64,000 nt of DNA from JBPOFM01 sp041391925 (lineage in GTDB: Bacteria; Bacteroidota; Bacteroidia; Flavobacteriales; Flavobacteriaceae), in the NCBI GenBank assembly GCA_041391925.1, contig JAWKNA010000004.1, positions 310,001 through 374,000 of the forward strand. Direction: 5' to 3'. The notes below the pieces were generated by a model. It was not told the DNA's origin, searched no databases, and saw nothing but the letters and a program-made list of their open reading frames with translations. Within the stretch, counting starts at the first letter, position 1. Every line of letters begins with the position of its first letter. Of this stretch, positions 16,222-24,143 are shown in pieces. Position numbers and translations under genes: made by a program.

Positions 16222-17133
16222 TTAATACAAGCCCTCCACACTCAAATAGCGCTCACCAGTATCATAAGCAAACGTCAAGATACGGCTACCTTTTGGAAGC
16301 TCCGGCAAGGTCTTCGCCACTGCAGCTAAAGAGGCACCAGTAGAAATCCCAACCAATATCCCTTCTTTCTTCGCGAATTCCTGCGCGTATTCAAAAGCTT
16401 CCTCCTTGCTCACTTGCACGGTACCATCCAGCGTCTCGGTGTTCAACACATCAGGAATAAACCCAGCACCGATCCCTTGCAACGGGTGTCCTCCAGGCGC
16501 ACCACCACTAATCACAGGTGATAATTCGGGCTCCACCGCCAAGGTTTTCATCTTCGGAAAGGATTGTTTCAACACTTCCGAAACACCAGTAATATGGCCA
16601 CCAGTACCCACACCTGTGATTAAATAATCAAACCCCTCTGGGAAATCGGCAAGAATCTCCTTCGCAGTCGTCGTCCTATGGATTTCAGCATTGGCTTCAT
16701 TGGAGAATTGCTGCGGTATCCAAGAGTTGGGTGTGTTCTTCGCCAACTCATTCGCACCTTCAATAGCACCTTTCATGCCCTGTTCGCGAGGGGTCAACTT
16801 AAACTCCGCCCCAAACGAAGCCATCAGTCGACGACGCTCCACACTCATCGATTCTGGCATCACCAAAACAATTTTATAGCCTTTCACAGCGGCCACCATT
16901 GCCAGCCCAATACCTGTGTTCCCCGAAGTAGGCTCAATAATCACCGAATCGGGTTTTAAAATGCCTTTCTTCTCGGCATCTTCAATCATAGCCAAGGCAA
17001 TACGGTCCTTAATCGATGCCCCAGGATTCTGACGTTCGAGTTTAATGTACACTTCATAGTCACTTGGAAAAAGACGATTTATTTTTACGTGAGGAGTGTT
17101 TCCTATCACTCCCAAAATGTTGTTTGCTTTCAT
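16222..17133 (-). CDS. cysK: Cysteine synthase (O-acetylserine sulfhydrylase)
   Basis: This 303-residue PLP enzyme makes cysteine from O-acetylserine and sulfide. The PLP lysine is K42 in N-P-G-A-S-I-K-D-R; the substrate loop T-S-G-N-T-G is at 69-74; the phosphate loop G-T-G-G-H-I-T-G is near 178. The length fits either CysK or CysM. It lies 12 nt behind cysE, and both are under the leader described upstream of cysE. Confidence 0.95.
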   Translation of the reverse strand: MKANNILGVIGNTPHVKINRLFPSDYEVYIKLERQNPGASIKDRIALAMIEDAEKKGILKPDSVIIEPTSGNTGIGLAMVAAVKGYKIVLVMPESMSVERRRLMASFGAEFKLTPREQGMKGAIEGANELAKNTPNSWIPQQFSNEANAEIHRTTTAKEILADFPEGFDYLITGVGTGGHITGVSEVLKQSFPKMKTLAVEPELSPVISGGAPGGHPLQGIGAGFIPDVLNTETLDGTVQVSKEEAFEYAQEFAKKEGILVGISTGASLAAVAKTLPELPKGSRILTFAYDTGERYLSVEGLY

Positions 17134-17145
17134 GGTTATTTGTTT

Positions 17146-17973
17146 TTAAATGATAAAATCTATAGGATTATTAAATTCTTTACTGTTTTTAATGCTAATT
17201 TCAAACGTCGACACCACCACCGAATAGGAGGGAACACTCTTCGTCAACCATACATTACCACCTATCACCGAGTTTTTGCCAATAGTGGTTGTGCCGCCCA
17301 GCACCGTGGCACCAGCATAAATGATAACATTATCTTTTACCGTTGGATGGCGTTTGGTATTGGCATCCTTCTTCGAAACCTGAAGCGAACCAAGCGTCAC
17401 ACCTTGATAAATCTTCACATTATTGCCGATGATGGCAGTTTCGCCAATGACAATACCTGTACCATGGTCAATAAAAAACGAATTGCCAATGCTCGCCCCA
17501 GGGTGAATGTCAATACCGGTTTTCTTATGGGCATATTCTGATAAAATTCGTGGGATAAAAGGAATCTTCAATCGGTTCATTTCATGCGAAATACGATAAA
17601 TGGCCGTCGCATAAAACCCTGGGTAGGCGTTGATGATTTCCTCAACCGATTTGGCAGCTGGGTCAAAGTCCAAAACAGCCTTCGCATCGAGCACAAGCTT
17701 GTCAAACACCACCTCAAGCGATGTAAAAAAGTCTTCGGTAAGTGTTGCTTTGTCATCAGATGAACAAAACTGCAAGGCATCCAGCAGCTTCAAAAAATCA
17801 GCTTTCAAATCTTCCTGACGTTTGGAAAGCGTTTTTACGGTACCATCCTGATTGATTCTCACAGGAAACAGAAAATTAATGGTCGCATCCCCAAAATTCT
17901 CTACAGATTGTATCGCAGGCAGATTGATTTTCAATCCAGTGTCGAACGCCTCTATCTTTTTGATTAATGTCAT
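17146..17973 (-). CDS. cysE: Serine O-acetyltransferase
   Basis: This 275-residue protein has the helical SAT N-terminal domain (about residues 1-160) and a left-handed beta-helix acyltransferase domain with hexapeptide repeats (I-D-I-H-P-G-A-S-I-G, F-F-I-D-H-G-T-G-I-V-I-G-E-T). The catalytic His is in D-H-G-T-G. It makes O-acetylserine for the cysK product. The long N-terminus matches the EpsC/plant-like type seen in Bacteroidota. A terminator lies 14 nt upstream of its ATG, consistent with leader control. Confidence 0.94.
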   Translation of the reverse strand: MTLIKKIEAFDTGLKINLPAIQSVENFGDATINFLFPVRINQDGTVKTLSKRQEDLKADFLKLLDALQFCSSDDKATLTEDFFTSLEVVFDKLVLDAKAVLDFDPAAKSVEEIINAYPGFYATAIYRISHEMNRLKIPFIPRILSEYAHKKTGIDIHPGASIGNSFFIDHGTGIVIGETAIIGNNVKIYQGVTLGSLQVSKKDANTKRHPTVKDNVIIYAGATVLGGTTTIGKNSVIGGNVWLTKSVPSYSVVVSTFEISIKNSKEFNNPIDFII

Positions 17974-17986
17974 ATCATTTTGAATT

Positions 17987-18019
17987 AAAAAACCCTTTCA
18001 AAAACTATTGAAAGGGCTT
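17987..18019 (-). terminator. cysE leader terminator (attenuator)
   Basis: On the minus strand CCCTTTCAA (18008-18016) and TTGAAAGGG (17993-18001) form a 9-bp stem, extendable by one wobble and two A-T pairs, with a 6-nt loop and then six T (17987-17992). It sits 14 nt before the cysE ATG, inside the 5' leader. Confidence 0.85.
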
Positions 18020-18043
18020 GGTTCTTTATATATATAGATAGCG

Positions 18044-18082
18044 CTATTCCCTTTCAATATGAAAAGTAGAACAGTAACACAT
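18044..18082 (-). CDS. cys leader peptide MCYCSTFHIERE
   Basis: A 12-codon frame (ATG at 18082, TAG at 18044) has Cys codons (TGT) at positions 2 and 4 and Ser at 5. Codons 8-11 of the same frame contain the sequence TATTGAAAGGG (18049-18059 on the plus strand as its complement), which is complementary over 11 nt to the 5' arm of the downstream terminator. A ribosome stalled at the Cys codons would leave this segment free to pair and block the terminator, whereas one that reaches the stop would cover it. The arrangement is the same as a trp or his leader, but for cysteine. Confidence 0.78.
   Translation of the reverse strand: MCYCSTFHIERE
18049..18059 (-). promoter_or_regulatory. Antiterminator arm of the cysE leader
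   Basis: Minus-strand TATTGAAAGGG is perfectly complementary to CCCTTTCAATA, the left terminator arm plus two loop bases. The 11-bp alternative helix is longer than the 9 Watson-Crick pairs of the terminator stem, so the two structures exclude each other. Confidence 0.75.
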
Positions 18083-18110
18083 CTTAAAATTTCTTTGTTT
18101 TAGCATAGCA

Positions 18111-18141
18111 CTAAATTAGTCATTGTTGCTGTAAAATCAAA
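18111..18141 (-). promoter_or_regulatory. cysE operon promoter
   Basis: On the minus strand TTTG (18138-18141), a 19-nt spacer and TAATTTAG (18111-18118) match TTTG-N19-TAnnTTTG except for one base. Transcription would begin near 18105, about 20 nt before the leader ATG. Confidence 0.7.
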
Positions 18142-18443
18142 TACACATCATTGTTTTTTCCTTGCCTTGCCATAGAAAAAAGCTATACGTAAAAAGATTG
18201 TGAATTTTAGCTTACAGATTTTATGAATTATACAATGAAAGCTGAATGATTAGTTTAATAACAATGATAGAAGTCTTAACATCTCTCAACACATATCTTG
18301 AGAATGTTGTTACCTATCCTTCCAGTATGACGCCTTATGTAGCAATAATTTGATTGCACAACACAAGCACACCGTAATAATCACTATAGGATATTATTTT
18401 TCAATTGAACGTATTAATGAGTTTCTTAAATTTATGGAAGTAT
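18142..18443. other. 302-nt region between the cysE and DUF983 promoters
   Basis: This AT-rich stretch lies between two divergent promoters. I see no frame with coding character, no strong hairpin and no repeat in it. Confidence 0.5.
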
Positions 18444-18487
18444 GTAACATCAGTTACCAAAAACAAAATTGAGTCTAATTATTTTTG
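18444..18487 (+). promoter_or_regulatory. Crp/Fnr-type site 1 with -7 box (DUF983-crp promoter)
   Basis: GTAAC-ATCA-GTTAC (18444-18457), 22 nt, then TATTTTTG (18480-18487), then 15 nt to the ATG of the DUF983 gene. The regulator gene is second in this operon, so this site implies autoregulation. Confidence 0.82.
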
Positions 18488-18502
18488 TCATAAAAGGAAA
18501 CC

Positions 18503-18904
18503 ATGTTTAGAAGGTCCAAATTATACAGCATTCTCTTCTTAAAATGCCCTCAATGTCGGCAAGGTGATTTACTGGAGTCGCATCCTTATCGCAGTTTTGG
18601 CATGAACAAAGTTAAAGACAAGTGCGAAAAATGCGAATTGAATTTTCATATTGAACCTAGTTTTTATACGGGTTCTATGTACGTGTCTTATGCGGTAGGA
18701 GTAGCCGTGGCCGTTGCAGCTTACATCCTGTCTCTTATTTTTCAAATGCATTTGGGACCTGCTGGCATATTAGGTTTAATTGTCGTATCACTGATTGTCT
18801 TGATGCCATATATTGGTGCAGTCTCTAAATCATTATGGGCACATTTCTTTTTAAAATATAATCCTGAAATAGCTAAAAAAATAAAAAATGATTCAAGAAC
18901 TTAA
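18503..18904 (+). CDS. DUF983 membrane protein
   Basis: This 133-residue protein has two CxxC pairs in its N-terminal cytoplasmic part (K-C-P-Q-C-R and K-C-E-K-C, a likely zinc ribbon) and two membrane segments (about residues 56-80 and 84-107). DUF983 proteins are common in Bacteroidota and alphaproteobacteria and have no assigned function. Its end overlaps the Crp/Fnr gene by 17 nt, so it is the first gene of that operon and may act with the regulator. Confidence 0.88.
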   Translation: MFRRSKLYSILFLKCPQCRQGDLLESHPYRSFGMNKVKDKCEKCELNFHIEPSFYTGSMYVSYAVGVAVAVAAYILSLIFQMHLGPAGILGLIVVSLIVLMPYIGAVSKSLWAHFFLKYNPEIAKKIKNDSRT

Positions 18905-19514
18905 AGACCGTTTTGGCGCTCAATTCGAACCATTGTTAATAGATGAAATTAATAATGTAGCAACATTTGTTGAGGTTCCTGAAGGGCAAGATTTAATGAA
19001 ACCAGGACAGTATATCAAATCGATGCCATTGTTGCTTTCAGGAAGTGTCAAGATTTTAAGACCTGATACGGAAGGTGAAGAATTGTTACTATACCACTTG
19101 GAAGCTGGTGATACGTGCGCAATGACACTTTCATGCTGTATGGGAAATACTAAAAGCGAGATTCATGCAGTTTCCGAAACGCCTTCAAAGTTATTGATGA
19201 TTCCAATTGGTAAGATGGAAGAATGGTCTTCAAAATTTAAATCTTGGAGAAACTTTGTTTTTAATAGTTATCATTTAAGAATGATGGAGATGCTTGAAAG
19301 TATTGACAATATTGCTTTTAATAACATGGATGAAAGATTGGAAAATTATCTACTGAATAAAATAGAACTTATCAATAGCAAGCATATATACACTACACAC
19401 AAAGACATTGCTTCTGACCTTCATACAAGCCGTGTGGTCGTATCTAGACTCCTTAAAAAAATGGAGAATGACAAAAAAATTAAGCTTCACCGAAGTTTTA
19501 TTGAAGTTCTGTAA
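18888..19514 (+). CDS. Crp/Fnr-family regulator with clustered cysteines; likely sulfide/persulfide regulator
   Basis: This 208-residue protein has a cyclic-nucleotide-binding-like beta roll (about 20-120), a long dimer helix (about 125-150) and a C-terminal winged HTH (T-H-K-D-I-A-S-D-L-H-T-S-R-V-V-V-S-R-L-L-K). The roll lacks the cAMP phosphate-binding signature. It carries three cysteines together, C77, C83 and C84, in a D-T-C-A-M-T-L-S-C-C-M-G segment; there is no N-terminal FNR iron-sulfur cluster motif. Seven promoters around it share one palindrome at a fixed distance from the -7 box, so it is most simply an activator of the sulfide-oxidation island. Thiol or persulfide sensing is my inference; haem or NO sensing are alternatives. 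Confidence 0.88.
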   Translation: MIQELKDRFGAQFEPLLIDEINNVATFVEVPEGQDLMKPGQYIKSMPLLLSGSVKILRPDTEGEELLLYHLEAGDTCAMTLSCCMGNTKSEIHAVSETPSKLLMIPIGKMEEWSSKFKSWRNFVFNSYHLRMMEMLESIDNIAFNNMDERLENYLLNKIELINSKHIYTTHKDIASDLHTSRVVVSRLLKKMENDKKIKLHRSFIEVL

Positions 19515-19554
19515 CCAATATTACAAACTATTGGTTTTATACCCAATATATTCG
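19511..19554 (+). promoter_or_regulatory. Crp/Fnr-type site 2 (tauE-cstB promoter)
   Basis: GTAAC-CAAT-ATTAC (19511-19524, one mismatch), 22 nt, then TATATTCG (19547-19554), 17 nt before the exporter ATG. The first half-site contains the stop codon of the regulator gene. Confidence 0.7.
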
Positions 19555-19570
19555 CACCATAAATAAAATC

Positions 19571-20365
19571 ATGAGCATTACAGAAATTTTTGGTTATATC
19601 GGCGCCCTTCTTGTAGGGGTTGTTCTTGGTCTTATTGGTGGTGGCGGTTCAATCCTGACGGTTCCTATCTTGGTCTATTTCTTTTATTTGAATCCCGTCA
19701 CGGCTACAGCCTACTCGCTGTTTGTTGTAGGAAGTTCTGCGCTTGTTGGAGCTTTTCGGAATATGCAAAAAAAACGTGTAGTTTTCAAAACCGCGCTCAT
19801 ATTTGCTGGACCCGCTTTTATAATGGTATTTATAACCCGAAAGTTTATAATTCCCGCCATTCCTGAAACTCTTTTTTATATCGGTAATTTTTTAGTGACA
19901 AAAAATCTTGCCATCATGATTTTTTTCGCCATCATCATGTTGTTGGCATCCATAACAATGATTCGCAACAAAAGGCCGGAAGAAGCTGAAGTAAAGAAAA
20001 CAAATTATTCTTTATTGATGCTTCAGGGAATTATTATTGGTTTTGTTACTGGAATGGTAGGTGCAGGGGGCGGATTTTTAATAATCCCGGCACTTGTTAT
20101 TCTTGCCGGGCTTCCTATGAAAAAAGCAGTGGCAACTTCACTCTTCATCATTGCCATAAATTCGCTGATTGGTTTTACTGGAGATCTTACAAACATGAAT
20201 ATTAATTGGCCATTTCTTCTAACTTTTACGGCCATTGCCGTTGTTGGAATTTTTATTGGTATCTGGCTTAACAAATTTATTGATGGCAAAAAACTTAAGA
20301 AAGCTTTTGGATGGTTTGTGCTGATAATGGGCATTTACATCATCTATAAAGAAGTTGCATTATAA
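19571..20365 (+). CDS. tauE: TSUP (TauE/SafE) family sulfite or thiosulfate exporter
   Basis: This 264-residue protein has about eight membrane helices and two repeats with the family glycine motif (L-I-G-G-G-G-S-I-L-T-V-P near 25 and V-G-A-G-G-G-F-L-I-I-P-A near 165). TSUP proteins move small sulfur oxyanions. Here it stands directly before a persulfide dioxygenase fusion, whose product is sulfite, so export of sulfite or thiosulfate is likely. Confidence 0.88.
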   Translation: MSITEIFGYIGALLVGVVLGLIGGGGSILTVPILVYFFYLNPVTATAYSLFVVGSSALVGAFRNMQKKRVVFKTALIFAGPAFIMVFITRKFIIPAIPETLFYIGNFLVTKNLAIMIFFAIIMLLASITMIRNKRPEEAEVKKTNYSLLMLQGIIIGFVTGMVGAGGGFLIIPALVILAGLPMKKAVATSLFIIAINSLIGFTGDLTNMNINWPFLLTFTAIAVVGIFIGIWLNKFIDGKKLKKAFGWFVLIMGIYIIYKEVAL

Positions 20366-20424
20366 ATCCAATAACAAAACAATACTATAAATAATCTCTA
20401 AATAATATTTAAAACATACTAATT

Positions 20425-21840
20425 ATGAAAATCGAACAAATTTATACCGGATGTTTAGCTCAAGGAGCATATTATATTGAAAGTAATGGTGAAGTAGTAA
20501 TCATAGACCCGTTACGTGAGGTGCAACCATACATTGACAAAGCCGAGGCTAATGGTGCCAAAATCAAATTTATCTTCGAAACACATTTCCATGCCGATTT
20601 TGTTTCCGGGCACGTAACACTATCTCAAAAAACGGGAGCTCCCATAATCTATGGTCCTAATGCCAACCCTAATTTTGATGCTATTACAGCAGTTGATGGT
20701 CAAGAGTTCATACTTGGAGACTTAACATTTGTGGTCTTGCATACGCCAGGTCATACGATGGAGAGCACGACCTATCTTCTGAAAGACAAAAACGGAAGAG
20801 ATTATGCCTTATTTACAGGAGATACGCTCTTTCTTGGCGATGTGGGAAGACCAGATTTGGCACAAAAGGCAGCACACATGACACAAGAGGAATTGGCCGC
20901 AACATTGTATGATAGTTTAAGAACTAAAATTATGCCTTTGGCTGATGAGGTTATAGTGTATCCAGCTCATGGTGCAGGTTCTGCATGCGGTAAAAATATG
21001 ATGAAGGAAACAGTTGACACATTGGGCCATCAAAAAGCGGTTAATTATGCTTTGAGGGCTGATATGACAAAGGAAGAATTTATAGAAGAAGTAACTGATG
21101 GGCTTTTACCGCCTCCAGCATATTTTCCGATGAACGTTAAGATGAATAAAGAAGGTTACGAAAATATTGAAGAGGTATTGGAAAGGGGGCAAAGTGCTTT
21201 TGAGCCTAACGAGTTTGAGGCTGTGGCAAACGAAACTGGAGCGGTAATTCTCGATGTAAGACATCAAAGCGAGTTTGCGAAAGGACATATTCCAGGGTCT
21301 ATATTCATTGGCATAGATGGTGATTTTGCACCATGGGTTGGTGATTTGATTAAGGATGTAAAACAGCCTTTATTATTGGTTGCAGATCAAGTGCGTTTAG
21401 AAGAAACCATTACGCGTCTTTCAAGAGTAGGTTTCGATAATACATTGGGTTATTTAAAAGGCGGTTTTGAAATGTGGAAACAAAAAGGGAAGGAGTATGA
21501 TACCGTTACATCTGTACCTGCAAAAGAGTTCAAACAGATATTAAATGATAATCAAGATTCGCCAATATTCGATGTTCGAAGAACTAGCGAGTTTATTTCT
21601 GAACACGTGGTGAATGCAGAAAGTACACCGCTTTCAAGTCTGAATGATTACTTGGCCGAATTTCCAGACCATGAAACTTTTTATGTTCATTGTGCTGGCG
21701 GTTATCGTAGTATGATAGCATCATCTATTCTTAAAAGTCGAGGTATTCATAATTTTGTGGATATCCAAGGTGGTTTTAAGAGTATAAAAGAGGTAGGAGT
21801 CGAAACGACAGACTATGTTTGTCCTTCTACTTTAAATTAG
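20425..21840 (+). CDS. CstB-like persulfide dioxygenase-rhodanese fusion (copy 1)
   Basis: This 471-residue protein has a metallo-beta-lactamase domain (about 1-240: E-T-H-F-H-A-D-F-V-S-G-H, H-T-P-G-H-T, F-T-G-D-T-L-F, Y-P-A-H-G-A-G-S), a degenerate rhodanese domain without Cys (about 260-360) and an active rhodanese domain (V-H-C-A-G-G-Y-R-S, nucleophile C423). The order is that of staphylococcal CstB, which oxidises persulfides and yields thiosulfate. The metal motif HxHxD is complete. It is 59 nt behind tauE and probably shares its promoter. Confidence 0.92.
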   Translation: MKIEQIYTGCLAQGAYYIESNGEVVIIDPLREVQPYIDKAEANGAKIKFIFETHFHADFVSGHVTLSQKTGAPIIYGPNANPNFDAITAVDGQEFILGDLTFVVLHTPGHTMESTTYLLKDKNGRDYALFTGDTLFLGDVGRPDLAQKAAHMTQEELAATLYDSLRTKIMPLADEVIVYPAHGAGSACGKNMMKETVDTLGHQKAVNYALRADMTKEEFIEEVTDGLLPPPAYFPMNVKMNKEGYENIEEVLERGQSAFEPNEFEAVANETGAVILDVRHQSEFAKGHIPGSIFIGIDGDFAPWVGDLIKDVKQPLLLVADQVRLEETITRLSRVGFDNTLGYLKGGFEMWKQKGKEYDTVTSVPAKEFKQILNDNQDSPIFDVRRTSEFISEHVVNAESTPLSSLNDYLAEFPDHETFYVHCAGGYRSMIASSILKSRGIHNFVDIQGGFKSIKEVGVETTDYVCPSTLN

Positions 21841-21872
21841 AACATCAGTCTTAATTTTTTACCCATTTAGAT

Positions 21873-21904
21873 AGGGAATTGCGAGTGCGCAATTCCCTTT
21901 TTTA
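21873..21904 (+). terminator. Terminator after copy 1 of the CstB-like gene
   Basis: AGGGAATTGCG and CGCAATTCCCT form a perfect 11-bp stem with a 4-nt loop, followed by a T run. Confidence 0.88.
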
Positions 21905-21953
21905 TGGCGTTAATTTCAAGCATTACATATCTTTTAAAAATAGTTGGACATCT

Positions 21954-21997
21954 GTAACCATTGTTACTGTATTTGAGCTAGATCAAGCCTAATTTTA
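21954..21997 (+). promoter_or_regulatory. Crp/Fnr-type site 3 (peroxiredoxin promoter)
   Basis: GTAAC-CATT-GTTAC (21954-21967), 22 nt, then TAATTTTA (21990-21997), 25 nt before the ATG. Confidence 0.82.
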
Positions 21998-22022
21998 CAT
22001 TATAAATTTAATAACAAGTACT

Positions 22023-22682
22023 ATGGAAAATATAATTAATGAAGAAATGACTTCTATGCCTCGTATTGGCGATAATGCGCCAGACTTTAAGGCAAAAACT
22101 ACAAAAGGTGATATTCAATTTTCTGAATTTGCAAAAGATAAATGGATTGTAATGTTTTCACATCCAGCCGATTTTACACCGGTGTGTACTACCGAAATGA
22201 GTGGTTTTGCTACTAGAAAAAGTGAATTTGATGCCTTGAATACGGAATTGATAGGGTTGAGCATAGACAGCATTCACTCTCATCTCGCATGGGTGAATAA
22301 TGTCAGGGAAAAAACAGGTGTCTATTTTGATTTTCCCATCATTGCAGATATTGATATGAAAGTATCAAAACTTTATGGAATGCTTCAACCAAACGAAAGT
22401 GAAACTGCAGCGGTAAGAGCAGTATTCTTTATCGACCCTAAAAAGAAAATTAGGTTAATAATGTATTATCCGTTGAATGTTGGAAGAAATATGGATGAAA
22501 TCTTGAGAGCTTTGGAAGCATTGCAAACATCTGACGTACACAAAGTAGCCATGCCATTGGATTGGAAGAAAGGGGATAAAGTCATTGTTCCACCACCTAA
22601 AACACTTGATGAGATGAATGCACGCATACAAGATTCGAGCTGTGAAAAAATAGATTTTTATCTTGCCAAAAAGGCATTATAA
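22023..22682 (+). CDS. Peroxiredoxin (Prx6-like, 1-Cys type)
   Basis: This 219-residue cytosolic peroxidase has the peroxidatic Cys in H-P-A-D-F-T-P-V-C-T-T-E (near residue 60) and the long C-terminal domain of the Prx6 group (W-K-K-G-D-K-V-I-V-P-P). It would reduce H2O2, organic peroxides or possibly persulfides. It stands alone between two terminators under site 3, so it belongs to the regulon in its own right. Confidence 0.93.
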   Translation: MENIINEEMTSMPRIGDNAPDFKAKTTKGDIQFSEFAKDKWIVMFSHPADFTPVCTTEMSGFATRKSEFDALNTELIGLSIDSIHSHLAWVNNVREKTGVYFDFPIIADIDMKVSKLYGMLQPNESETAAVRAVFFIDPKKKIRLIMYYPLNVGRNMDEILRALEALQTSDVHKVAMPLDWKKGDKVIVPPPKTLDEMNARIQDSSCEKIDFYLAKKAL

Positions 22683-22710
22683 TGATTGATTGAGTTTTAA
22701 TTAGAGTTTG

Positions 22711-22745
22711 GAGAGACCGATAGTTTCTATCGGTTTCTCTTTTTT
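22711..22745 (+). terminator. Terminator after the peroxiredoxin gene
   Basis: GAGACCGATAG and CTATCGGTTTCTC pair around a TTT loop with a one- to two-base bulge, followed by seven T. Confidence 0.8.
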
Positions 22746-22753
22746 ATGCTTAT

Positions 22754-22797
22754 GTAACATTGGTTACGTGAAAGTTAATTTCACTGCATTAATTTTA
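22754..22797 (+). promoter_or_regulatory. Crp/Fnr-type site 4 (rhodanese promoter)
   Basis: GTAAC-ATTG-GTTAC (22754-22767), 22 nt, then TAATTTTA (22790-22797), 20 nt before the ATG. Confidence 0.83.
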
Positions 22798-22817
22798 CAG
22801 TTATAAAAGTAACAATA

Positions 22818-23186
22818 ATGAAAAATATAATTTTAGTTATGACAATATTAAATAATTTTTTTGGTGGGAGAGCGCAGCAATCAGATTCTATCAAAATCCT
22901 TTCAGCTGCTGAATTTCATAGCGCCATCGATAACAAGGATGTACAGTTGGTTGATGTTAGAACTGAAAAGGAATTTAACGAAGGCAATATAAAGAATGCT
23001 ATAAATATCGACTTTTTCAATCAAGCTACTTTTAATAGTGAGTTTGAAAAGCTTGATAAAAGCAAACCTGTGTATCTATATTGCCGAAGTGGAAATAGAA
23101 GCCATCAAGCCGCTGTAAAACTTGAAGCCATGGGCTTTAAGGAAATATATGATTTGAAAGATGGTTATATGGGTTGGTCTTATTAG
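22818..23186 (+). CDS. Exported single-domain rhodanese
   Basis: This 122-residue protein starts with a weak signal peptide (M-K-N-I-I-L-V-M-T-I-L-N-N-F-F-G-G-R-A-Q) and has a rhodanese domain with D-V-R-T-E-K-E-F and the active loop Y-C-R-S-G-N-R-S. It is probably periplasmic and moves sulfane sulfur to a thiol acceptor or cyanide. It is transcribed alone from site 4. Confidence 0.88.
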   Translation: MKNIILVMTILNNFFGGRAQQSDSIKILSAAEFHSAIDNKDVQLVDVRTEKEFNEGNIKNAINIDFFNQATFNSEFEKLDKSKPVYLYCRSGNRSHQAAVKLEAMGFKEIYDLKDGYMGWSY

Positions 23187-23230
23187 CCAACTTTCTTCAA
23201 TTGGTGACAACATATAATCCCCCGATAATT

Positions 23231-23272
23231 TGAAAAAAGTAGGCAGCAATTGTCTGCTTTTTTCTTTTTAAT
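23231..23272 (+). terminator. Weak terminator after the rhodanese gene
   Basis: AGGCAG and CTGCTT form a short stem with one wobble pair around a 7-nt loop, followed by a T-rich run. The stem is weak, so confidence is limited. Confidence 0.45.
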
Positions 23273-23316
23273 GTAACCTCGGTTACTGATTACCAAAGTT
23301 GATGTAAATAATTTTG
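23273..23316 (+). promoter_or_regulatory. Crp/Fnr-type site 5 (DUF2490 promoter)
   Basis: GTAAC-CTCG-GTTAC allowing for a shared C (23273-23286), 22 nt, then TAATTTTG (23309-23316), 18 nt before the ATG of the broken gene. Confidence 0.8.
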
Positions 23317-23334
23317 TTTCAAATTTGACAACAG

Positions 23335-24044
23335 ATGAAAAGTCTATTTATAGTATTGATTCTCGCAACGAGTTCTTTGATCAAAGCTCAAAACGAACAT
23401 TATGAACACGTAAGCGTATGGAATAAAATTACATTCACTAAAAAGCTAAATTCAGACTGGCTTTATCGACTGAAGTAAATTTTCGAAGAACGAATTTTGC
23501 CGATGATTGGGAGCAGTTTATTTTAAGGCCTTTCGTCCAATACAAGTTCAGGCCTAATTTCACAGGCGCTATTGGCTACTCAAACATTAAAAACTATTCG
23601 TTTGCTTCATACGCAACACCTATGGACAATACTGAAAATAATGTTTGGGAGCAAGCTTTAATAAAACAGCAATTAAAAGGTTTAAATGTATCTCATCGCA
23701 TCCGACTGGAAGAAAGATTTAGGGAGAATATAATAAAAAATAATGGCAATCCTTATACCGATGGAACTACTTACACTACAAGACTGCGTTATCGATTCAT
23801 TTTAGATAAACCCATAATCAAAAATCATAATATATCAGCAATTCTATATGATGAACTGTTTTTGAATTTCGAACAGGATTTAAGACCCCATATTATCGAC
23901 CAAAACTGGATTTTTGCGGGCTTTCGTTTTAAAGACAATGCTCATTTCAACATCACAAGCGGCTATCACTATATTCAAGTTTTTAAACAGAACAGTTCAA
24001 TTTTAAATCACATTTTCGAGACTTCTTTAGTCTATATTTTATGA
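23335..24044 (+). pseudogene. DUF2490 outer-membrane-type protein with one frameshift
   Basis: The ATG at 23335 starts a signal peptide (M-K-S-L-F-I-V-L-I-L-A-T-S-S-L-I-K-A-Q) and a W-N-K-I-T-F-T-K-K-L start, then hits TAA at 23476. The frame that continues from 23469 (T-E-V-N-F-R-R-T-N-F) runs without interruption to 24044 and completes a DUF2490 protein of about 236 residues, likely an outer-membrane beta barrel. Loss of a single base near 23468 explains both frames. It may be a true decay or a sequence error; the promoter is intact. Confidence 0.82.
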
Positions 24045-24080
24045 ATATCGAAATGTTTACTTTGTAAAAATGTGTTTAGT

Positions 24081-24124
24081 GTAACATTGGTTACACTTTT
24101 TTAAGTTTTCAATATTTAGTTTTA
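24081..24124 (+). promoter_or_regulatory. Crp/Fnr-type site 6 (sqr promoter)
   Basis: TGTAAC-ATTG-GTTACA, the most symmetrical copy (core 24081-24094), 22 nt, then TAGTTTTA (24117-24124), 19 nt before the ATG. Confidence 0.84.
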
Positions 24125-24143
24125 GACCTTAAACATTTATACG

